The translations under genes were made by a program, and so were the position numbers. From contig NZ_JAINVW010000001.1 in assembly GCF_019880545.1 (NCBI RefSeq), forward strand, positions 186,001 through 250,000: a stretch of DNA of 64,000 nucleotides. The letters run 5' to 3'. The notes under the pieces are model-generated. The model had not been told where the DNA came from. It saw only the letters and a program-made list of their open reading frames with translations, and did no database searches. This DNA is from Flagellimonas meishanensis. Lineage in GTDB: Bacteria; Bacteroidota; Bacteroidia; Flavobacteriales; Flavobacteriaceae. Below, piece after piece: positions 8,142 through 17,007 of this stretch (position 1 is its first letter; each line of letters starts with the position of its first letter).

Positions 8142-9707
8142 ATGCACAAAAATCGAATCCAAAAAATAAAAGAAAAACTACAAAAGTTCAGATTTGTTTA
8201 TGGAACGCTAAAATACAATAGCACCGAAGCATACAAATATGACTGGGACCCGCACCCGATTTCCATTTCAGAAATTGAGCTTACTGAAAACTATTACCAC
8301 ATCCATTTACCCATTGAGTACAAGATTTTCTTGAGTGAAATAGGTAATGGGGGCTTGGGGCCATCTTCCTATCCCCTGCTCCATCTGAATAAAAGCATCC
8401 AAACATCGGGGGTTAACCGGATTGGTAAAAAATTCCCTTTACACAGGTTATGGCTAAGATGTGGCACCAAAGAACATTATTACAGGGACTGGGAACCCGA
8501 GGATTTTTTGGATGAAGATCTGCCCACTTATGAAGACTTTCTTGCCCAGTGCAGAAATGATCTGATCTCCGCTGAAATGTTGGAAGAAGACGATCCAATG
8601 GACAATTACATCTACGACCTTCCGCTTGGAAGTAAGGAAACGGACGGGACCCTGTTTCTTGGCACATCTGGCTGTGGACTGGATTTTCATCTTATTTTGA
8701 ATGGTGAACACACAGGGGAGGTTTGGCATTGCAGAAATGGTGGCATGGGGCCTGTATCCACTGATTTTCTCTCTTTCATTGAAAACTGGTTGGATTTGCG
8801 TTTGGAAAAGGTTTCCAGCAAAACCGTGTATTATTATATCAACAGAAATAATTTCACAGAGGCCAGGTTTGCCTTGGAAAATTTAAAAAATACCGCTGAC
8901 GTTAGCTATACCAATGATACCCTGATCCTGTTGGAGGGACTTATCGCGGCCAAGGAAAAAAATCAAAGTTCAGTGGTTTTGCAAATGGAAGGACTCCTAA
9001 AGAAGACCCTTCCTATTTCAAGGGTGAACCATCTAATGAAAGATTGCGTTGCACGTTTTTACGACACCCTTTATTCCACATTGGAGGCGTACACATATCA
9101 AGAGTTTCTGAAGCAAAAAAAGAGTTTATTGGCCAACGGGGTTTTCAATTGGGAGTTTGATCATGCCCTAGCACGAGCCAAAAAAATACAACCGCTTATC
9201 CCTCAAAATAATGTTGTCACTTCAGAAATTGCATTGTTTTACTATAACATGGGAGATTTTGAAAAATTCCGGGAATGGGACAAAAAAATCAAAAAAGACA
9301 ACCTATTCTCCTATAACCTTAAAGGTTGCTATGCGCTTGATGTCACAAAAGATTTTGAAAATGCCGTTGGACTCTTCAAAAAGGCGCTATCCATAAAAGA
9401 AAACTGGCTTCCGGCCCGCAGCAATCTAGGATTGGCCTATGCCCACTCGGGAAGATTTGAAGAGGCTGAACAACTGTTCTTCCAACTGATCGAAGACAGT
9501 CCTGATTATTCTTGGTCCTATGTTGGATTGGCGACGAATTATCTATTGCAAGGAAAACTATCCGAGGCCATGGAACAGTTGAAAATTGCAGTTTTGGACA
9601 AGGATCATGACGCTTGGAGAATCGTAGGGGCCCCAATATGGGCCAAATGCTATCATCTAACAGAATACCAAAACTTGTTTAGGGAAGTTTTTCAAAAGCT
9701 ACAATAA
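8142..9707 (+). CDS. SUKH (SMI1/KNR4) domain protein with C-terminal TPR repeats
   Basis: 521 residues. The N-terminal ~220 residues look like a SMI1/KNR4-SUKH domain: LPIEYKIFLSEIGNGGLGPS followed by strands ending in the WHCRNGGMGPVSTDFLSFIENWL segment. The C-terminal ~200 residues have TPR spacing (ENAVGLFKKALSIKENWLPA, then RSNLGLAYAHSGRFEEAEQL, then a third unit). SUKH proteins are widely known as immunity proteins of polymorphic toxins, though many have other roles. No toxin gene is beside it. It lies in the accessory patch after argH. The start is the ATG at 8142; an overlapping 63-codon frame at 8030-8221 was rejected. Confidence 0.8.
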   Translation: MHKNRIQKIKEKLQKFRFVYGTLKYNSTEAYKYDWDPHPISISEIELTENYYHIHLPIEYKIFLSEIGNGGLGPSSYPLLHLNKSIQTSGVNRIGKKFPLHRLWLRCGTKEHYYRDWEPEDFLDEDLPTYEDFLAQCRNDLISAEMLEEDDPMDNYIYDLPLGSKETDGTLFLGTSGCGLDFHLILNGEHTGEVWHCRNGGMGPVSTDFLSFIENWLDLRLEKVSSKTVYYYINRNNFTEARFALENLKNTADVSYTNDTLILLEGLIAAKEKNQSSVVLQMEGLLKKTLPISRVNHLMKDCVARFYDTLYSTLEAYTYQEFLKQKKSLLANGVFNWEFDHALARAKKIQPLIPQNNVVTSEIALFYYNMGDFEKFREWDKKIKKDNLFSYNLKGCYALDVTKDFENAVGLFKKALSIKENWLPARSNLGLAYAHSGRFEEAEQLFFQLIEDSPDYSWSYVGLATNYLLQGKLSEAMEQLKIAVLDKDHDAWRIVGAPIWAKCYHLTEYQNLFREVFQKLQ

Positions 9708-9726
9708 TCATAGTGCACATCGCCTT

Positions 9727-9915
9727 GATTGGACCTTCCAGGATAAGTTAAAAACCCGGTACTACTTTCTGGATGAACTCATTGCTTTTTCCAATATTTG
9801 CTTCGGATCCGTCAATTCATAGGCTAAATCCATCAATTTGGATACCGCAGACAAGCAAAAGATTCAGAAGTTTATTTCATATAAACGTTTCATATGTGCC
9901 GAATTTTTGGATTGA
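9727..9915 (+). pseudogene. Decayed ORF fragment with in-frame stop
   Basis: One frame reads as protein-like sequence (DWTFQDKLKTRYYFLDELIA and onward) to TAG at 9820-9822. It then continues as AKSINLDTADKQKIQKFIS to TGA at 9913-9915. There is no start codon, and the composition (charged helix-like stretches) looks coding. It may be the remains of a gene between the SUKH gene and the next ORF, which it overlaps at 9894. The family is not recognised and the call is tentative. Confidence 0.35.
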
Positions 9916-10751
9916 AAAGCTACGTGGTCCGTGTGTCCCTTCTATGTTTTTGCAACCTCTGCTTTTCACAGCAGCAGACTTTCGAAAATCGTTTGCACTT
10001 GGATCCCATTGAAAAGTACGGGAGTCTGTTAGGAAACGAAAACCAGGGCTGGCCCTTTGAAATGAAATCCAAGTCGTGCCTCTCCGGTGGGCTTTGGGAA
10101 CATATCCTCCCAAAATCCGTGGTCGATGGAGACCAAATGGTCATCACCCGGAAAGAACTGGAATACCTTCTTGAAATGGATGGCAATAAGATTCTGTCAG
10201 AAAGTCCTTCCATATCAAATCCGCCACATTGGGAAAATCGTTTTGGAAAGCAAATCCAGACCATAACATTCGATAAGCCCTTGCATGCACTGACCATAAG
10301 AAAGAACCGTTTGGAGCGCATTACTTTGAAATCACTTCAGGGAATGCGCTACGCAACGTATTATCCGTATGGAGAATTGGATATTATTGACCATATAAGT
10401 GTGCCGATTGTCTATAAGCAGGAAAATATATTGGAATCGAACACCTTAATTTTACTGGTAACTTCCCATTTTCTTGACCAAATTGATTTAGAAAAAGTGA
10501 AAATAAACAGCAACAAAATGGTTCATGGCAACGAAGAATATTCAGAAACGATGCTGACCTTGGGAGTGGACTTCAACAACGATGGACAGCATGAGGTTTT
10601 AATGTACCAGAACCGGATTGAGGATGCCTTTGCAATGGAGGAAGATGGAGTAAGCCATCAACCAAACAGCATTATAGGCCTCTATTTTGAAAATTGCTGG
10701 TACCGTACTTCCTTTTGGCAAGAAGGACAAGATGGCCTGGAAGGTTTTTAG
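9894..10751 (+). CDS. Exported protein of unknown function
   Basis: 285 residues. The N-terminus (GLKSYVVRVSLLCFCNLCFS then QQQ) looks like a signal peptide with cleavage after the FS, so the product is probably periplasmic or lipid-independent outer-envelope. A single FG-GAP-like turn VDFNNDGQHEVL occurs near residue 228. The remainder is beta-rich with no catalytic motif I recognise. It converges on rluB with a 14-bp gap. The short, cysteine-rich start region and its position beside a decayed ORF make the exact start uncertain. Confidence 0.7.
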   Translation: MCRIFGLKSYVVRVSLLCFCNLCFSQQQTFENRLHLDPIEKYGSLLGNENQGWPFEMKSKSCLSGGLWEHILPKSVVDGDQMVITRKELEYLLEMDGNKILSESPSISNPPHWENRFGKQIQTITFDKPLHALTIRKNRLERITLKSLQGMRYATYYPYGELDIIDHISVPIVYKQENILESNTLILLVTSHFLDQIDLEKVKINSNKMVHGNEEYSETMLTLGVDFNNDGQHEVLMYQNRIEDAFAMEEDGVSHQPNSIIGLYFENCWYRTSFWQEGQDGLEGF

Positions 10752-10765
10752 TCAAAAGAACCTAA

Positions 10766-11608
10766 TCACTTTATCATTTTCAAATTGATGACCTCCTGTT
10801 CAGTCAAATGGCGCCAATGTCCGCGTGGTAAATCCTTTTTCGTAAGTCCTGCAAAGATGACACGGTCCAGTTTGACGACTTCGTAACCCAAATGTTCAAA
10901 AATTCGGCGGACAATGCGGTTGCGTCCGCTATGGATTTGGATTCCTATTTCCCGTTTTGGCGCTCCTTGGATATAGCTGATACTGTCCACCTCAATGGGA
11001 CCATCCTCCAACTCAATACCTTCCGCTATTGCTTGCAAATCGCTCATGTTAAGGCTTTTATCCAGATGCACATGGTACAATTTGCGTACCCCATGGGTGG
11101 GGTGGGTCAATTTTTTGGTCAAATCGCCATCATTGGTAAAGAGCAAAAGCCCGGTAGTGTTCCGGTCCAAACGGCCCACGGGCAACAGGCGCGCCTTTGA
11201 GGCACTGGACACGAGTTCCATGACCGTGCGCCTGCCCTTTTCGTCGCTGGTGGTGGTGATAAAATTTTTGGGTTTGTTCAATAGAATGTATTCCTTTTTC
11301 TCTGGATTGAGCTTGCGCCCGTCAAAACGGACATCGTCGGAACGTTTTACCTTGTGTCCCATTTCGGTAATCACCTTGCCGTTGACGGTCACGTTGCCAG
11401 CGGCTATATAGGTGTCCGCTTCCCTTCGGGAACAGATACCCGCATTGGAGATATATCGATTCAATCGAATCTCATCTGGATTGCTTTTTTTGGGAGCTGC
11501 TTTTGGTTTTATACTTGAAGTAACCTGTCTTTTGTAGGGCTTTTGGAAATTGCCCTTTTTTGAACCATGGCCAGGTCTTTTGCCGCGATTACTGTCTGAT
11601 TTCGCCAT
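10766..11608 (-). CDS. rluB: 23S rRNA pseudouridine synthase, RluB/RsuA family
   Basis: 280 residues. It isomerises a specific uridine in large-subunit rRNA. Order: a basic, low-complexity N-terminal tail (1-45, GKRPGHGSKKGNFQKPYK); an S4 RNA-binding domain (about 46-105, IRLNRYISNAGICSRREAD); and the catalytic domain with GRLDRNTTGLLLFTNDG, where D148 is the expected catalytic Asp. The RsuA-type motif HSGRNRIVRRIFEHLG follows. The tail is longer than in E. coli but is common in Bacteroidota. RluB versus RluE/F specificity is not decided by sequence alone. Confidence 0.9.
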   Translation of the reverse strand: MAKSDSNRGKRPGHGSKKGNFQKPYKRQVTSSIKPKAAPKKSNPDEIRLNRYISNAGICSRREADTYIAAGNVTVNGKVITEMGHKVKRSDDVRFDGRKLNPEKKEYILLNKPKNFITTTSDEKGRRTVMELVSSASKARLLPVGRLDRNTTGLLLFTNDGDLTKKLTHPTHGVRKLYHVHLDKSLNMSDLQAIAEGIELEDGPIEVDSISYIQGAPKREIGIQIHSGRNRIVRRIFEHLGYEVVKLDRVIFAGLTKKDLPRGHWRHLTEQEVINLKMIK

Positions 11609-11625
11609 CAGTCTTTAATTTTTTG

Positions 11626-11633
11626 CAAATGTA
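11626..11633 (-). promoter_or_regulatory. Candidate -7 promoter element for rluB
   Basis: On the minus strand the bases read TACATTTG, an exact match to the Bacteroidota -7 consensus TAnnTTTG, and end 18 bp before the rluB ATG. A clear -33 TTTG is not obvious. Confidence 0.5.
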
Positions 11634-11743
11634 ATTAAACGCTTGGATTGTTTGCTTAAAGATGAGAATAATGTCCAATCAATCGGTTCAATGGGTGAAT
11701 TTATAAATCTGGGTCCGCTCCTTAACTAAAAAGAGGTTAACTT

Positions 11744-11796
11744 CACTTATCGGATGCTAAATGGTCATTAAAATGATTTTTAGCAAACGATAAGTG
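11744..11796. repeat. 53-nt long imperfect hairpin (nested inverted repeats)
   Basis: Outer arms CACTTATCG (11744-11752) and CGATAAGTG (11788-11796) are exact complements. Nested inside are TGCTAAA/TTTAGCA and TCATT/AATGA, giving about 21 paired positions over 53 nt. It lies in the 214-bp gap between the nitrilase 3' end and rluB. No T-run follows on either strand. It may be a MITE-like element, an mRNA-stabilising structure or a weak terminator. Confidence 0.6.
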
Positions 11797-11822
11797 CCTT
11801 TACAAAAATTCAATTCAGCTTT

Positions 11823-12773
11823 TCATTCCTCAAACCCGACTGTAGACTGCCGCTCCCTGTTCACCATTAACTTAGTGACATCTGGTCGGGAATAATGCCC
11901 CACAGGGTCAAAGTTTTGGCGTTCTTCGTATACCCGGTTAAAATCCAAAGTGTGGTAAAAGATTCCCTCGTTGTCGGCGATGGGTTCCACTAGCCATTCC
12001 CCATCGGGTCCAGCAATGCAGCTTCCACCATTTGCCAGGACTTTGGGCGCTTTTGCCAAGATTTTGTCCAAGTATGGGGTGTCTTTTGGAAAATCCGAGG
12101 TGCGCATCAGTGAAGATACCGAAATAACAAAGCTTCGGGATTCGCGGGCAATGAACCGCGTGATGTCCTTGGTGTTGTGCACCCCGCCGGGCCAAACGGC
12201 GACATGCAAGTTTTCGCCCTGGCCATATAACGCCGTCCTGGGAAGCGGCATCCAGTTTTCCCAGCAATTGAGTCCGCCCACGGTAAACTGTTTCAAAGGG
12301 TGCACCCGTAACCCATGGCCGTCACCGGGTGCCCAGGTCAACCGTTCATCATAGGTGGGTTGCAACTTTCTGTGGACCGATTTTATCTCCCCTTCTCGAT
12401 TGATGTAGACCAACGAACAATACAAGCTATGTCCCCCACGATCTCTGGCCCTTTCCATCATCCCCAAATAGATGGCCATACTATTTTTCTTGGCCAGCGC
12501 ACAGATTTCATCCAAGTCACCTGCCTCAATCTGGATGGAATTTCGGGCATAATGCGCATGTAGTTCCTTGTTCACCTTTAAATCCCAGGCAGCGCCATCG
12601 GTATAGGCCAGCCAAAAGGGATAGCCAGGCAAGAAAGCTTCTCCGAACACCAAAAGCTCGGTATTTTCCTTGGCTGCCGACCCAATGGTTTCGTAAATTT
12701 TATTCAAGGTGGCCGATTTATCCAACCATACCGGTGCTATCTGGGCCATGCCCACTTTTAGAAGATTTTCCAT
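11823..12773 (-). CDS. Nitrilase / carbon-nitrogen hydrolase family protein
   Basis: 316 residues. It hydrolyses a nitrile or amide C-N bond through a Glu-Lys-Cys triad. The triad is visible as E45 (FGEAFLPGYPFW), K136 (HRKLQPTYDERLTW) and C170 (GGLNCWENWMPL). The CWENWMPL context is that of true nitrilases/cyanide hydratases more than of amidases. The start overlaps the UbiA-gene stop by one base (TAATG), so it is translationally coupled to isoprenoid genes. The substrate is unknown. Confidence 0.88.
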   Translation of the reverse strand: MENLLKVGMAQIAPVWLDKSATLNKIYETIGSAAKENTELLVFGEAFLPGYPFWLAYTDGAAWDLKVNKELHAHYARNSIQIEAGDLDEICALAKKNSMAIYLGMMERARDRGGHSLYCSLVYINREGEIKSVHRKLQPTYDERLTWAPGDGHGLRVHPLKQFTVGGLNCWENWMPLPRTALYGQGENLHVAVWPGGVHNTKDITRFIARESRSFVISVSSLMRTSDFPKDTPYLDKILAKAPKVLANGGSCIAGPDGEWLVEPIADNEGIFYHTLDFNRVYEERQNFDPVGHYSRPDVTKLMVNRERQSTVGFEE

Positions 12774-13678
12774 TACAGAATCCTGTTTAATACAAGGTCA
12801 ACATCGATGAGCAAAATACTGAACACCCCAAAAACAATAATGAATTTAAGGATGTTGTGCAGCCAAACGTAGTGCTTTTTGCCGCTTGATTTCCATAGCA
12901 AAATCAGAAACAGTACCAACAAAACGATACAAGCTATAAAATAAAGGTGCATGTAGCCAACATCAAAGATTTCAATCAACAGCAAGGCGGGTATCCAAGT
13001 AAGTAAAATAAGCAGGGTTATTATAGACTTGGAGGCCTTGGGACCCAAGATAATTGGAATCGTGCGATAGTTCTGGGCTATGTCCCCGGCCATATTTTCC
13101 AAATCCTTGATCATTTCCCTGGCCAAAATCAATAGGAACAGGAACAGGGCATGGACAAAAATCACCGTCTCAAAATTTTGGTAGTACACAAAAACCACAA
13201 AGAAGGGGGCAATGGCCAAGGTGGATGAAACCAAGTTCCCCACCAATGGAATTCTTTTAAGCTTATGTGAATAGATCCAAATGCCAAAAATGTAGGCCGA
13301 GAAGAACAAAACCGCCCTAAAGGATATGTAGCTCGCGGCAAAAACGGCCAAAAAATTGAGAATGAAATAGGTGGTGAGCTTAAACCGCTGGCTCACCAGT
13401 CGGTCCAACATGCTTTTCGTGGGCTTGTTGATCAAATCCTTTTCGGCGTCGTAAAAATTGTTGATGATATACCCGCTGGCAATGGTGAGGGCCGAAGCAG
13501 TGACTATCAAGAAGAGATTAAGGTCAAGGATGACCTCTCGAAGGGGTAGATCAGGCGATAAAATGTAGATGGAAGCCAGGTACTGGGCCAAGGTAATCAC
13601 CAAAATATTGTAGCCCCGAACCACTGAAAACAGACTCAATAGCTTAAAAAGCAAGAGTTTGTTTTTTCTGCTAAGCAT
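12773..13678 (-). CDS. UbiA-family prenyltransferase (geranylgeranylglycerol-phosphate synthase-like)
   Basis: 301 residues with about eight or nine hydrophobic segments. The first Asp-rich motif NxxxDxxxD is seen as N73, D77, D81 in NNFYDAEKDLINKP, and the second as DLENMAGDIAQNYRT. These bind the diphosphate of an isoprenoid donor via Mg2+ within the membrane. It sits 9 bp after a mevalonate-kinase-like gene, matching the supply of isoprenoid substrate. Bacteroidota homologues are often annotated as geranylgeranylglycerol-phosphate geranylgeranyltransferases. The acceptor cannot be deduced here. Confidence 0.85.
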   Translation of the reverse strand: MLSRKNKLLLFKLLSLFSVVRGYNILVITLAQYLASIYILSPDLPLREVILDLNLFLIVTASALTIASGYIINNFYDAEKDLINKPTKSMLDRLVSQRFKLTTYFILNFLAVFAASYISFRAVLFFSAYIFGIWIYSHKLKRIPLVGNLVSSTLAIAPFFVVFVYYQNFETVIFVHALFLFLLILAREMIKDLENMAGDIAQNYRTIPIILGPKASKSIITLLILLTWIPALLLIEIFDVGYMHLYFIACIVLLVLFLILLWKSSGKKHYVWLHNILKFIIVFGVFSILLIDVDLVLNRIL

Positions 13679-13687
13679 GGGATGTTC

Positions 13688-14626
13688 TTAGAAGTTGTAC
13701 ACCACCTCCAACTTGTGGCCTTCCAGTGCTTTCTTGGCTCTTTCCATATCCTGGGTAAAGCCCAAAATATAGCCGCCGCCGCCGGAGCCGCAAAGTTTTA
13801 GGTAGTAATCGTTGGTCTCTATGCCCTGTTGCCAAAGCGCGTGGAACTTGGAGGGAATCATGGGTTTGAAATGGTCCAAGACCACATGCGAAAGCTGTTT
13901 CAGATTTCCAAAAAGGGATTTTACATTGCCGCTCAAGAAATCCTCTACACAGGCATCGGTATGTTTGATGAACTCATTCTTGATTACGTTCCGGAAACCT
14001 TCCTGCTTCATCTTTTCCATAAAAATCTGCACCATGGGTGCAGTTTCACCCGTAATACCGCTGTCCAATAAAAATACGGCTCCCTTTCCTTCGGCATTTT
14101 GCGAGGGAATGCTGGTGGATTCGATATTGTCCTTGGAGTTGATCAGAATGGGAAGGCTCAAATAACTGTTCAGTGGGTCCAATCCCGAGGATTTTCCATG
14201 GAAAAAGGATTCCATCTTGCCAAAAATCTTCTTCAATCTCAGCAATTTGTCCCTGGTGAGGTTTTCCAGCACCGTAATTTTGTCATTGGCATACTTGTCA
14301 TAAATGGCCGCTACCAACGCACCACTGCTTCCAATTCCGTATCCCTGGGGAATGGAACTGTCAAAATACATGCCTTGATCAATATCTTTTTGAAGTGATT
14401 CCAGATCAAAGGAAACCAACTTGGGTTCATCCTTTTGGAGCTTGGCCAAATAGGCGGCAAACCTACCTAAGGATTGATTTGATTTTTTTGCGGTTTCGGA
14501 AAGGTCCTTTTCCGTCTTCAATGCACCCTTAAAAAAATTGTAGGGAATGGAAAGTCCTTTTGAATCCTTGATGATGCCATACTCACCAAACAACAAAATT
14601 TTGGAATAAAACAGTGGTCCTTTCAT
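13688..14626 (-). CDS. Mevalonate kinase-like GHMP kinase
   Basis: 312 residues. A GHMP-superfamily kinase expected to phosphorylate mevalonate or phosphomevalonate. The start SKILLFGEYGII matches the mevalonate-kinase opening, with Lys9 and Glu15. The ATP-binding loop PQGYGIGSSGA is at 93-103, and the C-terminal glycine motif KLCGSGGGGYILGF is present. It is adjacent to UbiA and mvaD. Whether it is mevalonate or phosphomevalonate kinase is not settled by motifs, so I give no symbol. Confidence 0.85.
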   Translation of the reverse strand: MKGPLFYSKILLFGEYGIIKDSKGLSIPYNFFKGALKTEKDLSETAKKSNQSLGRFAAYLAKLQKDEPKLVSFDLESLQKDIDQGMYFDSSIPQGYGIGSSGALVAAIYDKYANDKITVLENLTRDKLLRLKKIFGKMESFFHGKSSGLDPLNSYLSLPILINSKDNIESTSIPSQNAEGKGAVFLLDSGITGETAPMVQIFMEKMKQEGFRNVIKNEFIKHTDACVEDFLSGNVKSLFGNLKQLSHVVLDHFKPMIPSKFHALWQQGIETNDYYLKLCGSGGGGYILGFTQDMERAKKALEGHKLEVVYNF

Positions 14627-14737
14627 ATAATGGGACTAAAATACAAATTATTCTGTTTAACTCTTTAAATATTACCGATAAACAAAATTAAATGGGCTCA
14701 CATTGCCCGGAACAAATAACGCAAAAAAACCGTTTGC

Positions 14738-15835
14738 CTACTCCCTTTTAGGTGTTATTTTCTTGGCTCCCATTCCAATTCGGTCGCAAATGTACTGCCC
14801 GTTTTCACAATGTGCAACCAATTCATCCTGAATAAATTGTATTACTTTTTGCCTTGTGGACTCGGGGTACAGCACATGCACATTTGCCCCAGCATCAAGG
14901 GTAAAGCAAACAGGGGTCTTGGCTCGGCTTCTAAAGTCCCAAATTTTGTTGATGATCTCCAAAGTGTCCGGCTTCATCAGAATAAAATATGGTGCGCTGG
15001 TCATCATCATGGCATGCAGGGTCAATGCTTCACTTTCAACCACCTCGATAAAGTCATCGAGGGCTCCCTGGGCCAAAATCGGCCTCAGTCTGTCCAGATT
15101 TTGATGCGCCTGTTGAAACCGTTCTTTGGCAAAGGGATGTCCTTTCATCAAATTATGGCCCATTGTGCTGCTCACCTGTTTCTGACCCTTGTGCACCAGC
15201 AGGATGATGTCGTGGTACTTCTTAAAAACGGGGTTGACTTCAAAAGGATACTTGATCCCATAAAGATCTGAGCTTTTAGGTATCCCAGCATGCCTTCCCC
15301 AAGCAATCAAATCCCCCTCAATGCTCCTACAAGCACTTCCGGAGCCCAAGCGGGCCAAAAAGGAGGCCTTTTGATTAAATTCGGCTTGTGACATATCGGA
15401 GCGCATCTGTCTTTCCATATCCATAAGACAGAGGGCCAAAGCAGCCATTCCGCTAGCGGAGGAGGCTATACCACTGCTATGTGGGAACGAATTGGAGGTT
15501 TCTATAGTGAACTGGTATTCCTTTAGGAAAGGCATATAGGGCTCGATACGTTCTAGAAACGTGTTCACCTTGGGCTTAAAATCTGGTTTGGACTTGCCTT
15601 CAAAATAGAGATCGAATGAAAATTGGGAGGCTTTTGAGCTGTTCTTTTTAAAGGAGACCGAAGTGGTCGTAGCGCAGGCGTCCAAAGTGAAACTTATGGA
15701 TGGATTGGCGGGAATTTGGTTTGGGTGCTTTCCCCAATATTTTACCAATGCTATGTTGCTGGGCGCCTTCCAGGTCACTTTTCCTTCTGCTGGCAATGCT
15801 GTATATGCTTTTGGCAGAAAGTCTTTCTCCGTCAT
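14738..15835 (-). CDS. mvaD: Diphosphomevalonate decarboxylase
   Basis: 365 residues. It decarboxylates diphosphomevalonate to isopentenyl diphosphate with ATP. Signature features are SNIALVKYWGK (KYWGK at 32-36), SISFTLDACATTTSV, and the GHMP loop FPHSSGIASSASGMAALA. The C-terminal TLDAGANVHVLYPE is also typical. A 111-bp gap separates it from the GHMP kinase. Together with that kinase it shows that this organism uses the mevalonate route. Confidence 0.93.
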   Translation of the reverse strand: MTEKDFLPKAYTALPAEGKVTWKAPSNIALVKYWGKHPNQIPANPSISFTLDACATTTSVSFKKNSSKASQFSFDLYFEGKSKPDFKPKVNTFLERIEPYMPFLKEYQFTIETSNSFPHSSGIASSASGMAALALCLMDMERQMRSDMSQAEFNQKASFLARLGSGSACRSIEGDLIAWGRHAGIPKSSDLYGIKYPFEVNPVFKKYHDIILLVHKGQKQVSSTMGHNLMKGHPFAKERFQQAHQNLDRLRPILAQGALDDFIEVVESEALTLHAMMMTSAPYFILMKPDTLEIINKIWDFRSRAKTPVCFTLDAGANVHVLYPESTRQKVIQFIQDELVAHCENGQYICDRIGMGAKKITPKRE

Positions 15836-15851
15836 TCGTTATGGGTTTTGG

Positions 15852-15859
15852 CAAATATA
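15852..15859 (-). promoter_or_regulatory. Candidate -7 promoter element for mvaD
   Basis: The minus strand reads TATATTTG (TAnnTTTG consensus), ending 17 bp before the mvaD ATG. No convincing -33 box was found upstream. Confidence 0.45.
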
Positions 15860-15928
15860 GCCCATGTAAGTTGCTTCTTTGGAAGTGGAAATAAATAAAT
15901 TCTTATTTTAGACGGAGTTGCACCAACC

Positions 15929-16405
15929 ATGAAAAAAAGAATCCTTTACATTGCCATCTGTGTCGCCATTTGCATTCTGGTAGGTTTTCTATCAAGTTTT
16001 GCCACTCAAAGCTCTGTAAACGAATGGTATGTGACCTTAAAAAAGCCAACCTTTAACCCGCCCAACGAGATTTTCGCCCCGGTATGGACCTTGTTGTACA
16101 TCTTGATGGGTGTCGCTGCCGGCATTGTATGGTCCAAAGGATTCCATCACATTTGGGTAAAGACCGCGCTCTACCATTTTGGCATTCAATTATTATTGAA
16201 CGCCCTTTGGAGCATTGTCTTTTTTGGATTAAAAAGTCCCTTTTGGGCATTGATCGTGATCCTGGGCCTGCTTTCGATGATCATGTTGACCATTAGATGG
16301 TTCAAGGTAGTGAGCAAACCGGCCGCCTATTTAATGCTGCCCTATTTGGCCTGGGTATGTTTTGCCACATTGCTGAACTACAAAATTTGGGAGCTCAATC
16401 CCTGA
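15929..16405 (+). CDS. tspO: TspO/MBR family membrane protein
   Basis: 158 residues with five hydrophobic segments, matching the five-helix TspO fold. Conserved features are WYVTLKKPTFNPPNEIFAPV, WTLLYILMGVAAGIVW and ALWSIVFFGLKSPFWAL. TspO proteins bind porphyrins and are linked to stress or tetrapyrrole/carotenoid control. The 3' end overlaps the convergent DUF1697 gene by 11 bp. Confidence 0.92.
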   Translation: MKKRILYIAICVAICILVGFLSSFATQSSVNEWYVTLKKPTFNPPNEIFAPVWTLLYILMGVAAGIVWSKGFHHIWVKTALYHFGIQLLLNALWSIVFFGLKSPFWALIVILGLLSMIMLTIRWFKVVSKPAAYLMLPYLAWVCFATLLNYKIWELNP

Positions 16406-16949
16406 CCTCCTGTGTCAGTTCCAAAAGCTTTTGCATGGTTCTCAAATTTCGGGTGGTGGCCTCTACCTTTAATTTTCTTTCGATAAGGTTGTTGTTCAGC
16501 TTGGCTTTGCCATACCCTGTTCTGCAATTCAGATACACACAGTTGGCTGCCACATGAAAATCCTCATTGTCAAATTTGAGTTTGTTGAATTCGGATACCA
16601 ATGCATTATTGGGCACTTCTTTCAATAAAACAAAATAAAGGCCTTTTTCGTTGGTCTCTTCTTTGAAAGGACTGGATTCCAAAATATGGTGGATGGCATT
16701 TCCTGTCAGCACCAAATTGGGCACCTCAAAACCAAAATCGGTCAGGATGGCTTGATAAATTGTGGCTTCCAATGTTTTGATTTCGGCTTCCATGCTGTCA
16801 AACACAATATTCCCACTTTGAATGTAGGTCTTCACCCGGTGCAGGCCAACATTTTCGAGGGTCGCCCTCAAATCTTCCATTCTAATTTTCTTCTGTCCAC
16901 TTACATTGATTCCCCGCAATAGTGCTACATAGGTGTTCATACTCATCAT
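16395..16949 (-). CDS. DUF1697 family protein
   Basis: 184 residues. It begins MMSMNTYVALLRGINVSGQK and has the DUF1697 features GINVSGQKKIRMEDL and VKTYIQSGNIVFDS. The fold is known but the function is not established. The third Met (MNTYVALL, start 16940) is an equally likely start. It is divergent from glpK (58 bp apart) and convergent with tspO. Confidence 0.88.
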   Translation of the reverse strand: MMSMNTYVALLRGINVSGQKKIRMEDLRATLENVGLHRVKTYIQSGNIVFDSMEAEIKTLEATIYQAILTDFGFEVPNLVLTGNAIHHILESSPFKEETNEKGLYFVLLKEVPNNALVSEFNKLKFDNEDFHVAANCVYLNCRTGYGKAKLNNNLIERKLKVEATTRNLRTMQKLLELTQEVRD

Positions 16950-17007
16950 TTAAAAAAGGATTCCCGAATATATTTTATTAAATTCAAGCGCAATTAATAT
17001 AATTAAA

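Noticed and set aside
8030..8221. 63-codon ORF overlapping the SUKH gene start
   Set aside because: Non-ATG start, basic low-complexity product, overlaps a well-supported gene in another frame.
7103..10751. Prophage or integrative element
   Set aside because: No integrase, structural, replication or tRNA attachment gene; only relic sequence supports a small insertion.
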